DNA of 64,000 nucleotides from JANMEX01 sp031422915 (GTDB lineage: Bacteria; Pseudomonadota; Alphaproteobacteria; Rhizobiales; Rhizobiaceae), in NCBI GenBank assembly GCA_031422915.1, contig JANPEK010000135.1, positions 62,001 through 126,000 of the forward strand. Reading direction: 5' to 3'. Positions 16,472 through 28,100 of the stretch are shown here, in pieces. The first letter of the stretch is position 1, and each line of letters starts with the position of its first letter. The notes below the pieces were generated by a model. The model was given only the letters and a program-made list of their open reading frames with translations. It searched no databases and was not told the origin of the DNA. The position numbers and the translations under genes were made by a program.

Positions 16472-17259
16472 GAATTCGTATAGCTTTGATATCGGCTGCG
16501 TTGGCGGCGGCAAGCCTGTGCGCCTCACCGGTTTTCGCAAGAGACCCGCGCATCCGCTATGTCACGTTCGACAATGACAATGTCGTCACGGTGCAGGCCG
16601 GTCTTGGGGTCTCAACGATGATTCAGCTTGGCTCATCTGAACTCATCGAAACAATCTCGGCCGGAGACACGCTCGGCTGGTCGATTGTGCCGAAGAAGGG
16701 CTCGGGAATCCTGTTCATCAAGCCGCTGCAGGAGGATGCGCGGACCAACATCAATGTCGTCACCAACAAGCGCGTCTATTCGCTGCTCCTGCAAGGATCG
16801 AAAGACCCGAGCATGCGGACAGCGTTTCAGGTGCGGTTCAAATACCCGGACGAGGAAGTAAACGCCAAGCTGTTGGCAGAAGCCGAAGAGAGCGCCCGCA
16901 ACCCATCACTGAAGGGGATTGATCAGGAAAATCTGAACTATGACTATGTCTACAAGGGCGCTGACGAATTGAAACCGCGTGTCGTCTTTGACGACGGAAA
17001 GCATGTCTTCCTGCAGTTCACCGGCGACATTCCGGCAATCTTTGTTGTGGAAGAGAAGCGCCGTGAATCGCTCGTCAATCTTCGAACCGAGGGCGAATAC
17101 GTCATCATCGACAAAGTCGCATCGCAATTCACCTTGCGCGCGGGCGCAACGACGCTCTGCCTCTACAACGCCAATTGGTCGGCGGCAAAAACTGACCCAA
17201 TCAGCGACATTTACGGGCCAGTGAAGATTGGAAAGGACCAAGACCTTGTCCAACGTTGA
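16468..17259 (+). CDS. virB9: VirB9-type outer-membrane core component
   Basis: The 263-residue protein has a signal peptide ending SPVFA. Its N-terminal domain begins RDPRIRYVTFDNDNVVTV and contains INVVTNKRVYSLLLQGSKD, typical of VirB9/TrbG. The C-terminal domain includes NYDYVYKGADELKPRVVFDD and the VTLR-like strand ASQFTLRAGATTLC. It forms the outer-membrane core with VirB7 and VirB10. The 3' end overlaps the virB10 start. Confidence 0.94.
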   Translation: MRIRIALISAALAAASLCASPVFARDPRIRYVTFDNDNVVTVQAGLGVSTMIQLGSSELIETISAGDTLGWSIVPKKGSGILFIKPLQEDARTNINVVTNKRVYSLLLQGSKDPSMRTAFQVRFKYPDEEVNAKLLAEAEESARNPSLKGIDQENLNYDYVYKGADELKPRVVFDDGKHVFLQFTGDIPAIFVVEEKRRESLVNLRTEGEYVIIDKVASQFTLRAGATTLCLYNANWSAAKTDPISDIYGPVKIGKDQDLVQR

Positions 17260-18733
17260 TTTCAGGAATTTGGATGGCGCGAGCCAGGTCTCGGAAAAGC
17301 GCGCCGGAAGCGCGACGCGCTTTGCCCTGCCCATCATGGGAGCGCTGGCGGCGTCCGGGCTCTTATGGATGAACTGGCCTGCAGCCAAAGAAACCTCCGC
17401 TCTCAACAAGGAAGACGAGGTTTTTGAAACCAGCCAAATGTCGGTCAAAAACTTGGCTGACGAAAACCCGGTCGAGAAAAAAGACAATCTCATGGTCGTG
17501 CCAGTGCCCGATCAGGCGGCGCCGTTGCAGGCCGCCGATGTCAACAGCGTCGTGCAGCCGGGAATTGATCTTGAGGCGCAGCGGGCGGCGCTTGAAGCAC
17601 AATTGGCAGCTGAAGCAGCGCGGCTGAAAGCCGAGGATGAAGCGCGGCTGCGAGAAGAAGCGGCACGCCGCGCTGAGGAGGAGGCGAAACGTCTGGCGGA
17701 AGCGGAAAAGCTTCGCTGGGAGCGGCTGCGCTCCGAGCAAATTGTCTTCGATGGAGCAGACAAGTCCAATGCGAACGACGCAGAAGCTGGAGCAGTCAGC
17801 ATTGGCGACGATGGCCAGATACTGCCATCGCCGGCCGCAATCGCTGTTGAAACCGATAGCAACCGCGCATTCCTCACCTCCGCAGAAGGCACCACGGCAG
17901 GCATGGTCAAAGCCACGCGCAATCTGAGGACGGATGCGCTGATTGCGCAAGGCACGCTGATCCGCGGATTTCTGGAAACCGCCATCAACACTGATCTCCC
18001 CGGTATGGTGCGCGCCGTGGTGCGTGAGGATGTCTATTCGCTCGACGGCAGGCGCGTGCTCATCCCGAAGGGCTCGCGTCTTGTTGGCGAATATAATTCC
18101 AGCATTTCGCGCGGTCAAAATCGCGTTTTCATCGTCTGGTCGCGCCTGATCCGCTCTGACGGCGTGTCAGCAGACATCGCCTCTCCCGGCGCGGACCGGC
18201 TTGGCCAGGCGGGCATTGCAGGCAAGGTGGATCGGCACTTTGCCGTCCGCTTCGGTTCGGCCATCATGCTGTCGCTGCTCGGCGGCGGCGCGGAATATCT
18301 TGCCGCCCTTGGCGACACTGGATCGGCGTCCTCGCAAACCATCACCGCGACCAATCCGGTCACCGGCGAAGTGACAACCATCACGCTGGAGCCCGGCAAG
18401 ACAGAGGCCGAAGCCCGAAAGATCGCGGCAGAACGCGCTTCAAGCACACTCAATGAAATTGCCAACGAGAGCTTCAAAGACACCACGAAAATCCCGCCAA
18501 CAATTCATGTGGCGCAGGGCGAGCCTGTCATCGTGTTTCTGCGCCGTGATCTTGATTTCTCAGGGCTGTATGCCGATCCGGTCAGCCAAGAGTTGGCGCG
18601 GCTGAAGCGCGGCGGCGTGACGCGCACCGCAATTGATCCCACACCGCTTTACCTTACGCCGAAGGACGCCGGTTATCTCGGCGCATCGCCATCCTACTAT
18701 CCGCCAACGCCTGAGCTCTTCGTTGACAAGTAA
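17246..18733 (+). CDS. virB10: VirB10-type core complex protein
   Basis: The protein has a short cytoplasmic N-terminus, a membrane helix (LPIMGALAASGLLWMNW) and a Pro/Ala/Glu-rich coiled-coil stretch (repeated EEAARRAEEEAKRLAEAEK). The conserved VirB10/TrbI periplasmic domain follows (TLIRGFLETAINTDLPGMVR, GRRVLIPKGSRLVGEYNS, GEPVIVFLRRDLDFS). It spans both membranes and transmits ATP energy to the channel. TTG 17246, eight bases after AAAGGA, is preferred to TTG 17228. Both lie inside virB9. Confidence 0.94.
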   Translation: MSNVDFRNLDGASQVSEKRAGSATRFALPIMGALAASGLLWMNWPAAKETSALNKEDEVFETSQMSVKNLADENPVEKKDNLMVVPVPDQAAPLQAADVNSVVQPGIDLEAQRAALEAQLAAEAARLKAEDEARLREEAARRAEEEAKRLAEAEKLRWERLRSEQIVFDGADKSNANDAEAGAVSIGDDGQILPSPAAIAVETDSNRAFLTSAEGTTAGMVKATRNLRTDALIAQGTLIRGFLETAINTDLPGMVRAVVREDVYSLDGRRVLIPKGSRLVGEYNSSISRGQNRVFIVWSRLIRSDGVSADIASPGADRLGQAGIAGKVDRHFAVRFGSAIMLSLLGGGAEYLAALGDTGSASSQTITATNPVTGEVTTITLEPGKTEAEARKIAAERASSTLNEIANESFKDTTKIPPTIHVAQGEPVIVFLRRDLDFSGLYADPVSQELARLKRGGVTRTAIDPTPLYLTPKDAGYLGASPSYYPPTPELFVDK

Positions 18734-18748
18734 TTTGGGAGCTTTCCG

Positions 18749-19774
18749 TTGAATGCAATTCTTCAACACTCTGCACGCCGCTCGCCTTTGCTTGAAGCCG
18801 AGATGCAGCCGCTTCGGCGCTACCTCGATCAGGATGACATTTCCGAACTGTCGATCAACCGGCCTGGCGAATTGTTCATCGAGCGCCTTGGCAGCAATGA
18901 AATGGAACAGGTCATCAGTTCAGAATTCACCAGCGCATGGATTGGCAAACTTGCCGAGCGCGTCGCTGGCTCCACTGACCAGCTCGTCAATGCAGAGCGC
19001 CCAATTCTGTCTGCGGCGCTGCCCTCCGGAGAACGGTTCCAATGCGTCCTGCCGCCGGCGGCACCGGATGGCGGCGCAATTTCTATCCGCAAGCAAGTGA
19101 TCAAAGAAATCAGCCTGTCCGGCTACAAGGAGGCAGGTGCGTTTTCTGAAACGAAAATGGGCAGGAGCCTCGAACTGTCAGATGCCGAACAGGAACTGAT
19201 TGGGCTTCTTGACGGTGACCCGATGGAGTTTCTGAGCTGTGCCGTAAAGGGACGTGTCTCCATCGTCGTCTCGGGCGGTACATCCACTGGCAAGACGACT
19301 TTCCTCAACGCGCTTCTGAAGGAAATCCCCTCTTCCGAGCGCATCATCACAATAGAGGATACACGGGAACTTAAGCCGACGACGCCCAACACATTGGCCC
19401 TGATTGCTTCCAAGGGCGACCAAGGCAAAGCGCGGGTCGATGCGCAAAGCCTGCTGGAGGCTTCACTGCGCATGCGTCCCGACCGGCTGCTGCTTGGAGA
19501 ATTGCGAGGCGCGGAAGCATTCGCCTTCCTGCAGGCCATCAACACGGGTCATCCGGGATCCCTCACGACGGTCCACGCCAACTCTGCGCACTCGGCCTAC
19601 GAGCGCCTGGCTCTGATGGTCATGCAGGGCGGCGTGCAACTGGGCAAGGCCGAGATTATGGACTACCTCAAAGAAGTCATCCCGGTCGTTGTGCAGCTGG
19701 CGCGTGGTCCTGGCGGCAGGCGGGCTGTCAGCGAAATCAGATACTCCAAGGCTTCCCGGGAAGCCCAGAACTGA
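18749..19774 (+). CDS. virB11: VirB11-type traffic ATPase
   Basis: The 341-residue protein starts at TTG 18749. It has Walker A SGGTSTGKTTFLNAL near residues 174-188, an Asp box IITIEDTREL, and LRMRPDRLLLGELRGAEAF and GHPGSLTTVHANS of the secretion ATPase superfamily. The N-terminal domain contains ISELSINRPGELFIE. VirB11 forms hexameric rings that power T4SS assembly. The stop overlaps virD4 (TGATG). Confidence 0.95.
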   Translation: MNAILQHSARRSPLLEAEMQPLRRYLDQDDISELSINRPGELFIERLGSNEMEQVISSEFTSAWIGKLAERVAGSTDQLVNAERPILSAALPSGERFQCVLPPAAPDGGAISIRKQVIKEISLSGYKEAGAFSETKMGRSLELSDAEQELIGLLDGDPMEFLSCAVKGRVSIVVSGGTSTGKTTFLNALLKEIPSSERIITIEDTRELKPTTPNTLALIASKGDQGKARVDAQSLLEASLRMRPDRLLLGELRGAEAFAFLQAINTGHPGSLTTVHANSAHSAYERLALMVMQGGVQLGKAEIMDYLKEVIPVVVQLARGPGGRRAVSEIRYSKASREAQN

Positions 19775-21858
19775 TGCGCTGGTTCACTGCTCTGGTCGGC
19801 ACGCTGCTTGCCGCCGTCTTGGCCGCCATTCTGTTTTGTATCGCATACGCAGGCATGCACTGGTTCGAGTTCCGCTCGACCGTACTGTTCGACTCCCTGA
19901 ATTCAAATTTTATCGGCGGCCTCAAACTGCTTTGGACTGAAATCTCTCTACACGGAACCACAAAGCGCGTCGGCATCGCCGCCGCAATCGCATTGCTGGC
20001 GATGGGCACTCTCTTGACCGCATTTTTCTTCGCACTCAAGAAGCGCCACACAACAGACGCGCGGTTTCTGAATCTGCTGGAAGCCAAAGAGCTCGGCCTG
20101 ACCGACAAAGGCGGCGTCTTCGTCGGCCGCATCGGCGGCAAGATCATCAAAGTGCCTGGTCGCTTCACTCAGCGTGGCTCCGGCCGAAAAGCCAAATGGA
20201 AACCCAAACTTGTCGGCGGCCAGAAACTCTGGATCGACGGCGATGACGTCGGCGGCTTTGTCATCGGCCCTCCCCGCTCCGGCAAGGGCGCATCACTGAT
20301 TGTGCCCAACTGCCTTCTTTGGCCCGACTCGCTCATCGTCCTCGACATGCGCGGCGAAACCTATGAGGCGACCGCCGGCTATCGCCAGAAATTCTCCCGC
20401 GTAGTGCGCTTTTCCCCGGCCGACGAAAATGGCGAAACCGAGAAATACAATCCGCTCGATTTCGTCAGCCTTGATCCCGACCAGCGCGATATCGATATAA
20501 ATTCAATTGCCGCCGCGCTCCTGCCGACACCAAAGAATGACGCCTACTGGATTCAGGACGGACGGGCACTATTCAGCGGCGTCGTCTCATGGGTTCTCGA
20601 GAACCCCGATGTGACTCCGATGGACAAAAACATCGGAACCGTTCTTCGCATCATCGAAGGGGCGCAATTGCCGCTGCGCGATTGGCTCTTGCAGGAAGCT
20701 GGCGCAGGTCAGGAAACCAAGAGCGACTGGATCGGCTACTTCACCCGCTCCTGTCTGGCGCGCTTTGCCGTGATGGCAGACAAACAGTTCGACGGCGTCT
20801 ATGGCACGCTTGCCGCAGCCGTCAAACCCTTCAAGAACGAGCGCATCCTGCGCGCAACTGCGACGTCCACTTTCGACATTCGCGCCATGCGCCGCGAAAA
20901 CATCAGCCTCTATCTCGATTTCCGCATCCAGCAGGTCGCCTCCATCGGGCCGATCTTCAACGTGCTGATGACGCAGTTCATGGACTACATGTCCCGCGAC
21001 ATGATGCACCGCCATGAAAAGCGTGTTCTGGTTCTCCTTGATGAGTTCCAGAACCTCGGCAAGCTCGAAAACGCCCTCACGGTTGCGACGGTCCTAGGCG
21101 GCTATGGAATTCCAACATGGTTCTTCGTCCAGTCGCTGCGCTCCATCGACAATGTCTATACGCGCGAAGGCCGGCAGACCTTGGTCAATGCGGCAAGGGC
21201 GCAAATCTTCTTCGGGGCGCAGGACCCTGAAGACCAGCGCTACGTGTCGCAGCTCTTGGGCGAGCGGACCGACACGGTGGTTGACGTCTCGCATTCCGGC
21301 ACAATGTTCGACCAGAAGCGCACTTCCGTCCAGTCCAAGCACGTCATGCGTCCCCTCATGCGACCGGACGAAATCGGCTCCATGGATGAGGCCCGCTGCA
21401 TCATCAAGATAAGGAACCAGCAGCCAATTCTGGGCCTGCGAAACTTCTACTACGCCGACAAGGAACTATCTGCGAGAGCTTGGCGGCCTATGAATGTTTC
21501 GAAACGCCCACTTCCAGTACACGCCGCAAAAGGCTTCCGCGGGGAGGCGATCTGTGTCGCTGAAGCTCAGCCCAGCCCGCCTCTTAGCAATTTGAGCTCA
21601 TCGATTGAGCCGGGACTAAGATATTTGCAATTATCCAAATCTGTAGCCCGCCATAGCGTGGAAACCAAGACCCACTTGAATTCCAATCAGGGGAAAGCGG
21701 AATTCAGTTTCAGGGAGTTGGCTAGCGAAGTCGGCAAGCAGCCTGCTCTTGAGAGCATCGATTTGGAGGCTGTAAGGGCATTGCTTTCCCAAGACGCGGC
21801 ACTCTCGACGATTGCCAAATCCATCATGGCAGATGTGACCTCCATACTGTGTGAATGA
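19774..21858 (+). CDS. virD4: VirD4-type coupling protein
   Basis: The 694-residue protein has two N-terminal membrane helices and Walker A GPPRSGKGASLIVPN near residue 165. It also shows VLDMRGETYEATAGYR, Walker B RVLVLLDEFQNLGKLE near 415-420 and the VirD4/TraG signature FFVQSLRSIDNVY. It brings the relaxase-DNA complex to the T4SS channel. The last 100 residues (after about 590) are less conserved and probably bind substrates. It ends the T4SS block. Confidence 0.95.
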   Translation: MRWFTALVGTLLAAVLAAILFCIAYAGMHWFEFRSTVLFDSLNSNFIGGLKLLWTEISLHGTTKRVGIAAAIALLAMGTLLTAFFFALKKRHTTDARFLNLLEAKELGLTDKGGVFVGRIGGKIIKVPGRFTQRGSGRKAKWKPKLVGGQKLWIDGDDVGGFVIGPPRSGKGASLIVPNCLLWPDSLIVLDMRGETYEATAGYRQKFSRVVRFSPADENGETEKYNPLDFVSLDPDQRDIDINSIAAALLPTPKNDAYWIQDGRALFSGVVSWVLENPDVTPMDKNIGTVLRIIEGAQLPLRDWLLQEAGAGQETKSDWIGYFTRSCLARFAVMADKQFDGVYGTLAAAVKPFKNERILRATATSTFDIRAMRRENISLYLDFRIQQVASIGPIFNVLMTQFMDYMSRDMMHRHEKRVLVLLDEFQNLGKLENALTVATVLGGYGIPTWFFVQSLRSIDNVYTREGRQTLVNAARAQIFFGAQDPEDQRYVSQLLGERTDTVVDVSHSGTMFDQKRTSVQSKHVMRPLMRPDEIGSMDEARCIIKIRNQQPILGLRNFYYADKELSARAWRPMNVSKRPLPVHAAKGFRGEAICVAEAQPSPPLSNLSSSIEPGLRYLQLSKSVARHSVETKTHLNSNQGKAEFSFRELASEVGKQPALESIDLEAVRALLSQDAALSTIAKSIMADVTSILCE

Positions 21859-22138
21859 CCTGAGTTGGCTTCGCCGGGTCAACGCCGCATCGCGCGAGTG
21901 CCTCGCCATAGGACACCCGCAGAAGTTCTCCGTTAGAAAATCATGGCATGGATGGGGTTTTGCCAACAGATCGCACCGGTTAACTTTCGCAATTCGGCGA
22001 CAACCCACACCGCAAAGCGGGAATGCCAAGGTGCCCGTAATTGCAGCTCCAGTGAGTCCTTGCCGGGGGTTTGCATTGAGGGGTGCAAGGAACCAAGTTG
22101 CGAACGTCAAGTTCACGGTTGAATTCGTGTGGTCACTA
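21859..22138. other. Convergent intergenic gap, no gene recognised
   Basis: These 280 bases separate the convergent virD4 and giant RTX genes. A plus-strand frame spans the gap but runs antisense into the RTX gene and has no protein-like features. No strong terminator with a T-run was seen. Confidence 0.5.
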
Positions 22139-25100
22139 CTAATACACAACGAAATCAGCATTTGTCAGCGACAGGTTAGCCGCCACTTGTGCGAACTGGA
22201 TTGCAGCCACTCCTCCGAAACCATCAGCGTCGTATGACAATTCGCCCGTTGAACTGTTGTAAAGAATGCGGTCGTCGGCATCGACTGCGCCCGTTGTGAC
22301 GTTCTTGAACATGGAAGCACCCAAGACGCCCGTCAGCGTTATGCCGGCGTAGGCGTTCTTGCTCAATTGGATCGTATCATCCGCCACCGAAAAGTCGGTG
22401 ATCGTGTCCTTGTTTGTGGTCGAGTTGGCGAGTGTGTCGAAGCGGAACAAATCAAGGCCCGTGCCACCCGTCAGCGTGTCGTTGCCAAGCCCACCGTAAA
22501 GAACGTCGTTTCCATTCTGGCCAGACGGTGAGTTGTTTCCGGTGTTTCCGACAAGCATATCGACCTGATTGTCTCGCCCGGTTGCGTTGATGTTGGTTGT
22601 GCCGGTGAGATAGAGCCGCTCTACGCTAGCGGTGATGGTGAAACTGACCGACGCGTATATAAAATCGGATGCACCGCCGCCGCCAGTGACTTCATCAACG
22701 ATGTCTGCAGAATTGTCGACATAGTAAAAGTCATTGCCAAGCCCGCCTTGCATCGTGTCTGCCCCAGCAAGTCCGTCAAGAACATTAGCTCCCACATTGC
22801 CAATCAGAATGTTGTTGGCTGCATCACCCGTCGCATTGATGTTTGCTCCCCCTGTCAGCGCCAGCCGCTCGACATTCGCGGCAATCGTCGCCGAGATAGA
22901 TGCAAGAATAATATCGCTGCCCTGGCTTGAGAGTTCCGTGATGACGTCTGAGGCGCTATCGACGTAGTAGGTATCGTCGCCAGTTCCACCGATCATCACA
23001 TCGCTTCCGGCTGCACCGTCCAGCGTGTCGTTTCCGGAAAGGCCAGTAAGTGTGTTGTTGCCGGAATTGCCTCGAAGATAATCGTCCTTGCTGACCAGCC
23101 CGGTCGCGTTGATATTTGCCGACCCGGTCAAGTAGAGGCGTTCAATGTTGGCAACCAACGTGTAATTCATCGACGCATGGATCTCGTCAATTCCTTCACT
23201 CGCGATTTCGCTGACGCTATCGCCAGCATTGTCCACAAAATACTGATCGTCGCCCAGGCCGCCGGCCATTTGATCTGCGCCGGTGAGGCCGTCGATCCGG
23301 TCATCGCCGCCAACGCCGTTGATCACATCGACGCCATTGGTGCCGTTGATCGTGTCGCCATTGTCAGTTCCGGTAAGCGTGGTCAGGCCCGTCAAGGTGT
23401 TGAAGGCGATGGCGGAAACTGTCGTCCCATCAGCAAACTCAAATATCTCAAACTTACTGCCTTCAAGGCCAACGCGTAGTTCTCCAGAACTCATACCGTT
23501 ATTCCAGTTGAACCGCAGCGCGTTGCCGTGCACCGATGCGCTGGTGTAGTCATGATATCCCATTGTGATGTCACTCAGTGCCAAGTCCGTGAATCGGATG
23601 CGGTCGGCGTCACCCGAGGTCGTTGTTTCGACGGTGCCGCCAATGAACACCAAACCACCGTTTGCGCCGTAGAGGTAAGTGTCGTCCCCCGCACCGCCAT
23701 ACAAAGTTTGCCAGCCGGCGCCTGATCCGGCGTCCATCACGTCATCGCCAGCACCACCGGTAATGCTGTCATACCCCGTGCCGCCCCCGATATAGTCGTT
23801 GCCCGAGGTTCCAATGAGGCTCGTCAATCCGGATGTTGAATTGTGGGTGATTGAAGATACTGTCGTACCGTCAGCAAACTCGAAAACTTCAAACTCGCTG
23901 CCCTCAAGACCCACCCGCAGTTCCCCGGAACCCGCCCCGCTGGTCCAGGAAAATCGAAGCGCGTTGCCGTGCACCGACGCGCTGGTGTAATCATAGTATC
24001 CCAATGTGATGTCACTCAGTGCCAAGTCCGTGAATCGGATACGGTCGGCGTCTCCCGAAGTCGTTGTTTCGACAGTGCCGCCAAGGAATACAAATCCGCC
24101 GTTAGCGCCGTAGATATAAGTGTCGTCTCCTGCGCCACCGCTCATGGTTTGCCACCCTGGGCCTGATCCAGCGTCCATCACATCATCGCCAGCGCCACCC
24201 GTAATGCTGTCGAACCCCATACCACCACGTATATAGTCGTTGCTCGCCGTCCCGATGAGTGTCGTCAAACCGTTTGTTGAATTGTAGGAAATTGAGGAAA
24301 CGGTCGTTCCATCCGCAAACTCGAAGATTTCAATATGCTGTGCGCCGAGTGCGATGCTAAGTTGGCCAGCGGTATTACCGCTGATCCAGTCAAAATTGAA
24401 AGCAAGACCCTCTTGCGGGGCGGTCGACGACGCATAGTTCGTTGTCGAAAATGAGATGTCACCAAGCGTCAGGTCAGAAAATATGACGCGGTCGGATGCC
24501 CCGCTGTTCGCCGTCTCTGCAGTGGAGCCAATATAGACTCTGCCATTTCCTTTTGAGTAAACGTAACTGTCGTTTCCGCCTTCGCCGTAAAGATACTGAA
24601 TATCCGAACCGTCGCCGGGATCCGCGCGATGATCCCCGGCACTTAACGTATCATCTCCTTCGCGGCCAAATATGAAATCTGAATCAGTGGTGCCATAGAT
24701 CCTGTCATTTGATGACGTGCCGATTAGTTCAGGACGCCCATCCGTGTACCAGATGATCGCACTGATGGTCGTGCCGTCCGCAAACTCAAAGACTTCAATC
24801 CTGTTTCCCTCTTGGGCGACACGAAATTCTCCGCTGTTTGATCCATCTGACCAGAGAAACTGCAACGCCAGGCCGTCTGAGGTTCCGGCTCCGTAGTTGT
24901 ACGTGTCGAGCGTAACGTCACCCAGCGTGAGGTCGGTAAACCGAACGCGATCCAAGCTTGATACGACTATTTCTGCCGTGCCGCGAACGAACACGTTGCC
25001 CCCGTTTGAGCCGTAAACATATGTGTCGCTGCCACGGTAGCCATAAACGAACTGCCAGCCCGCACCTGTGCCTGCGTCGAGGATGTCGTCGCCGTCGCCA

Positions 25101-28100
25101 CCAGACAGCGTGTCAGTACCGTCGCCGCCAAGAATGAAATCGACACCGCCGTTGCCATTGATGACGTCATTGCCGGCAAAGCCGACAAAGTTTTCGTTGT
25201 CATTGGTGCCGTTCAAAGTTTCACTACCTGCCGTGCCCTCTACCAGGTACGGACGCGCCATGAGTTCGGCAAGGTCCCAAGTCACGCCGTCGCTGAATTT
25301 GATGGATTCAAGGCCGTAACCCTTAGCAGCCGATTCAAATCTGTCCTTGTCGGTGATGACTTCGTTTGTACCGTTAACGTAGATCGCGATTATAAGGTCG
25401 TTGTTTTCGCGGCTGAGGGTCACAGCTGTGGATGCCACGTTCGTCAGGACAAGCGTGTCGTTCTCAAACAGGTTTAAGGAATTGTCGTTGATGAAGTCAT
25501 TGCCATCACCGAGCGCCCACTCATAAGTGTCACTGCCATCGCTGCCATCGACAGTGTCAACGCCTGTCCCGCCCACGATGCGATCATTACCACCAAATCC
25601 GTTCAGGATATCATTACCAGCCTGACCAAGAATGTAATCGGAGTAAGAAGTGCCGTCCTTGACATTTGGGTTATCGTCGCCGCTGGTGATTGTACGCGCC
25701 AGAATATCCGAAAGGTTCCAGACCGTCCCATCGCTGAAACAGATCGCTTCAATGCCCTTGCCGTCAATGGCTGAAGTACTGCTGGTTCCAAATTGGCCTA
25801 GAACAGTGATAACTTCCAAAGTCGTCCCATAGATGTTGACCATGAGATTGTAGGCAACACGCGTCAGCACGACTTCAGAAGTCAGAACACCAGACAGAAC
25901 AAGCTTGTCGACCTCCAGCAATGATGGGCCAGCGTCGTTGATTGTGTCCGCGCCATCGCCTCTCGTCCACTCGTAGCGCTCATTGCCTTCGTGATCGTTC
26001 AATAGGTCAATATCCAGTCCGCCAATAATCTTGTCGTCACCTTCGCCGCCATGAATAACGTCGCCTCCGGCAAGACCATTGATTTGATCAGCCCCGGTCG
26101 TTCCGGTGCGGCCGTCATTTCCAGCTGTTCCGTTGATGACGTTGTACGTTGTGGCTGGTGTTGAAACATGGGTAACAACGATCCCCAGATGCTCCGGGCT
26201 TTCAGCGATGGCCGCAATCAGTGCGGCTTTGGTGATGGACCCGTATGAACTTCCCGCTGGCGCATCTATGTAGTTTGACCAGTTGGTTATCTCCGTCTGC
26301 GTGGCTGCCCTCCCGAAAGCGTTCAAGAACAGTGCGTCGACAAAGTTTGCGTCGCCCATACCTCTCAGCGAGGTTGCTTCCGCTAGGGCGAAAAGCGAAG
26401 CAGCCACACCGCCTAACGTGACATCGCTTTTGAGGATCTGGTCAGAGTAGTACTTGATTTCACTTGCTGTCGCTGCGCGGTCGAGCACTACGTCAAACAA
26501 GTGCATGACCTGCACATTAGCCAGTTCCTCATCGATGACATGGTCGCGTGTAACGTAATAGCCACGGAAATCGCTATTGTTGGTTTTCAGGTGTGTGTTG
26601 CCGATGAGGTCATGTTCGAGGCTGTCAGCAAGTGCCTGCGCAACACCCTCGCCGCCCTTGACACTGATGATCGCATCCAGCTCGGCAAGCGTTGGCGCGC
26701 GGCCCAGCGCATTTCGGTAGAAAATGCTGATGTATTCGGTGTCAGGTAGATCACCGTTGGTGGGCACCCCATACTTGGTCTTGAACTCTTGCGTCACCAG
26801 CAAAGCGTCGAGCAGGTCTGTCGCTGCAGCACTGCCGGCCGTGTGGGCCGCGCCAGAGTAATATTGCAGCAGCCCCTCGATTTCTGCTTTGGTCATGTCC
26901 CGGTCAAGAACAGTGTCATAAAGGTCCGCAGCGCTGTTCAGGAACTCATTCAAATCCTTTTCACTTAACGAAGCCACGTACGTATTGGTGGCCGTCGTTC
27001 CGTTGGTGACCGTCTGGATCGACAGCGTCCACTGTGCCACCCCTTCGGCGTCAGTCTGCCGTGTCGAGACTGTCTTGGTGTTGTTAGAAAGTGCGAGCGG
27101 TTTTGTCTGGGTCCAGACATAGGCGCCACGCCCGTTTGCAGTAAACTCTGTCGTTTCGACTGTGCCATTGTCGAAGGTATGGACCGTTTTGAGACCACCA
27201 AGACTGGTTACAGCCCGATCCTCAGACATACGATAGCCTGCGACATTGAAGTAGGTCGATGTCGAAACCAAAGTGCCATCGCTCAGCGTTTGCGTTGTGA
27301 CCGTCAGTTCGCGAATACCGTCGCCATTGAAATCAGATTCATACGTTTCAAGCCTGCCATCGGCACTTGTCGTCGCCACCACTTTCTCAATCACGGACCC
27401 GTTGCTGTACGTCTTGGACGATGTCTCGATTTTTTCGCCCGCCGCGGTGAATACCGTTGATGCGTTGATTGTCTCGTCGATTGAGTCGTCGCCGCCGAGA
27501 TCAATCTTGACGCTTCGGATTAGGCGGTTTGCAGAGGTCTCGACAATCTCACGGTGACCAAGTGCGCCGCGATAGTTGCTGTCATAGGTTTCCGTCGTTG
27601 AGCCGTCTTGATTGACCACGCGGGTTTCGGTCACCTGAAGGTCAATGACGCTATCGCCGTCGAAGTTAAAGCTCGTGACGGACGACTGGCCGTTGGCGCT
27701 TTCAAAAACCTCAATATCGCTTGTGATGTCAGACGCGCCGATGTGAGTGGTCTGCTCGTGATAGGCCGTGATCGTATTGCCAGACAGATCTGTCTCTCTG
27801 ATCATCGCGATATCAAAATTGCTCGCAGACGCCGAAAATATTGACGTCCCGAGATCCGGCGTAAGGTTGCGATAGAGTTCTTCGACACGGCCATCCGCAC
27901 TGACCAACCTGACTTCCGAAGCGGTACTCAAGTCGAGGCCATACTGGTCAAGCGTTTCGACGCGCTTGCTGCCGTCAGCAAAAGTGAAAGTTCTGACCAT
28001 TTCGTCAACGACGCCGTCGGCATTCTTGTCGACAGTTGTCGACTGAAACAGACCGTTGGCCGCAGCGACGTCTACAACCGTGCGGATCGCCTGGTTGGCA

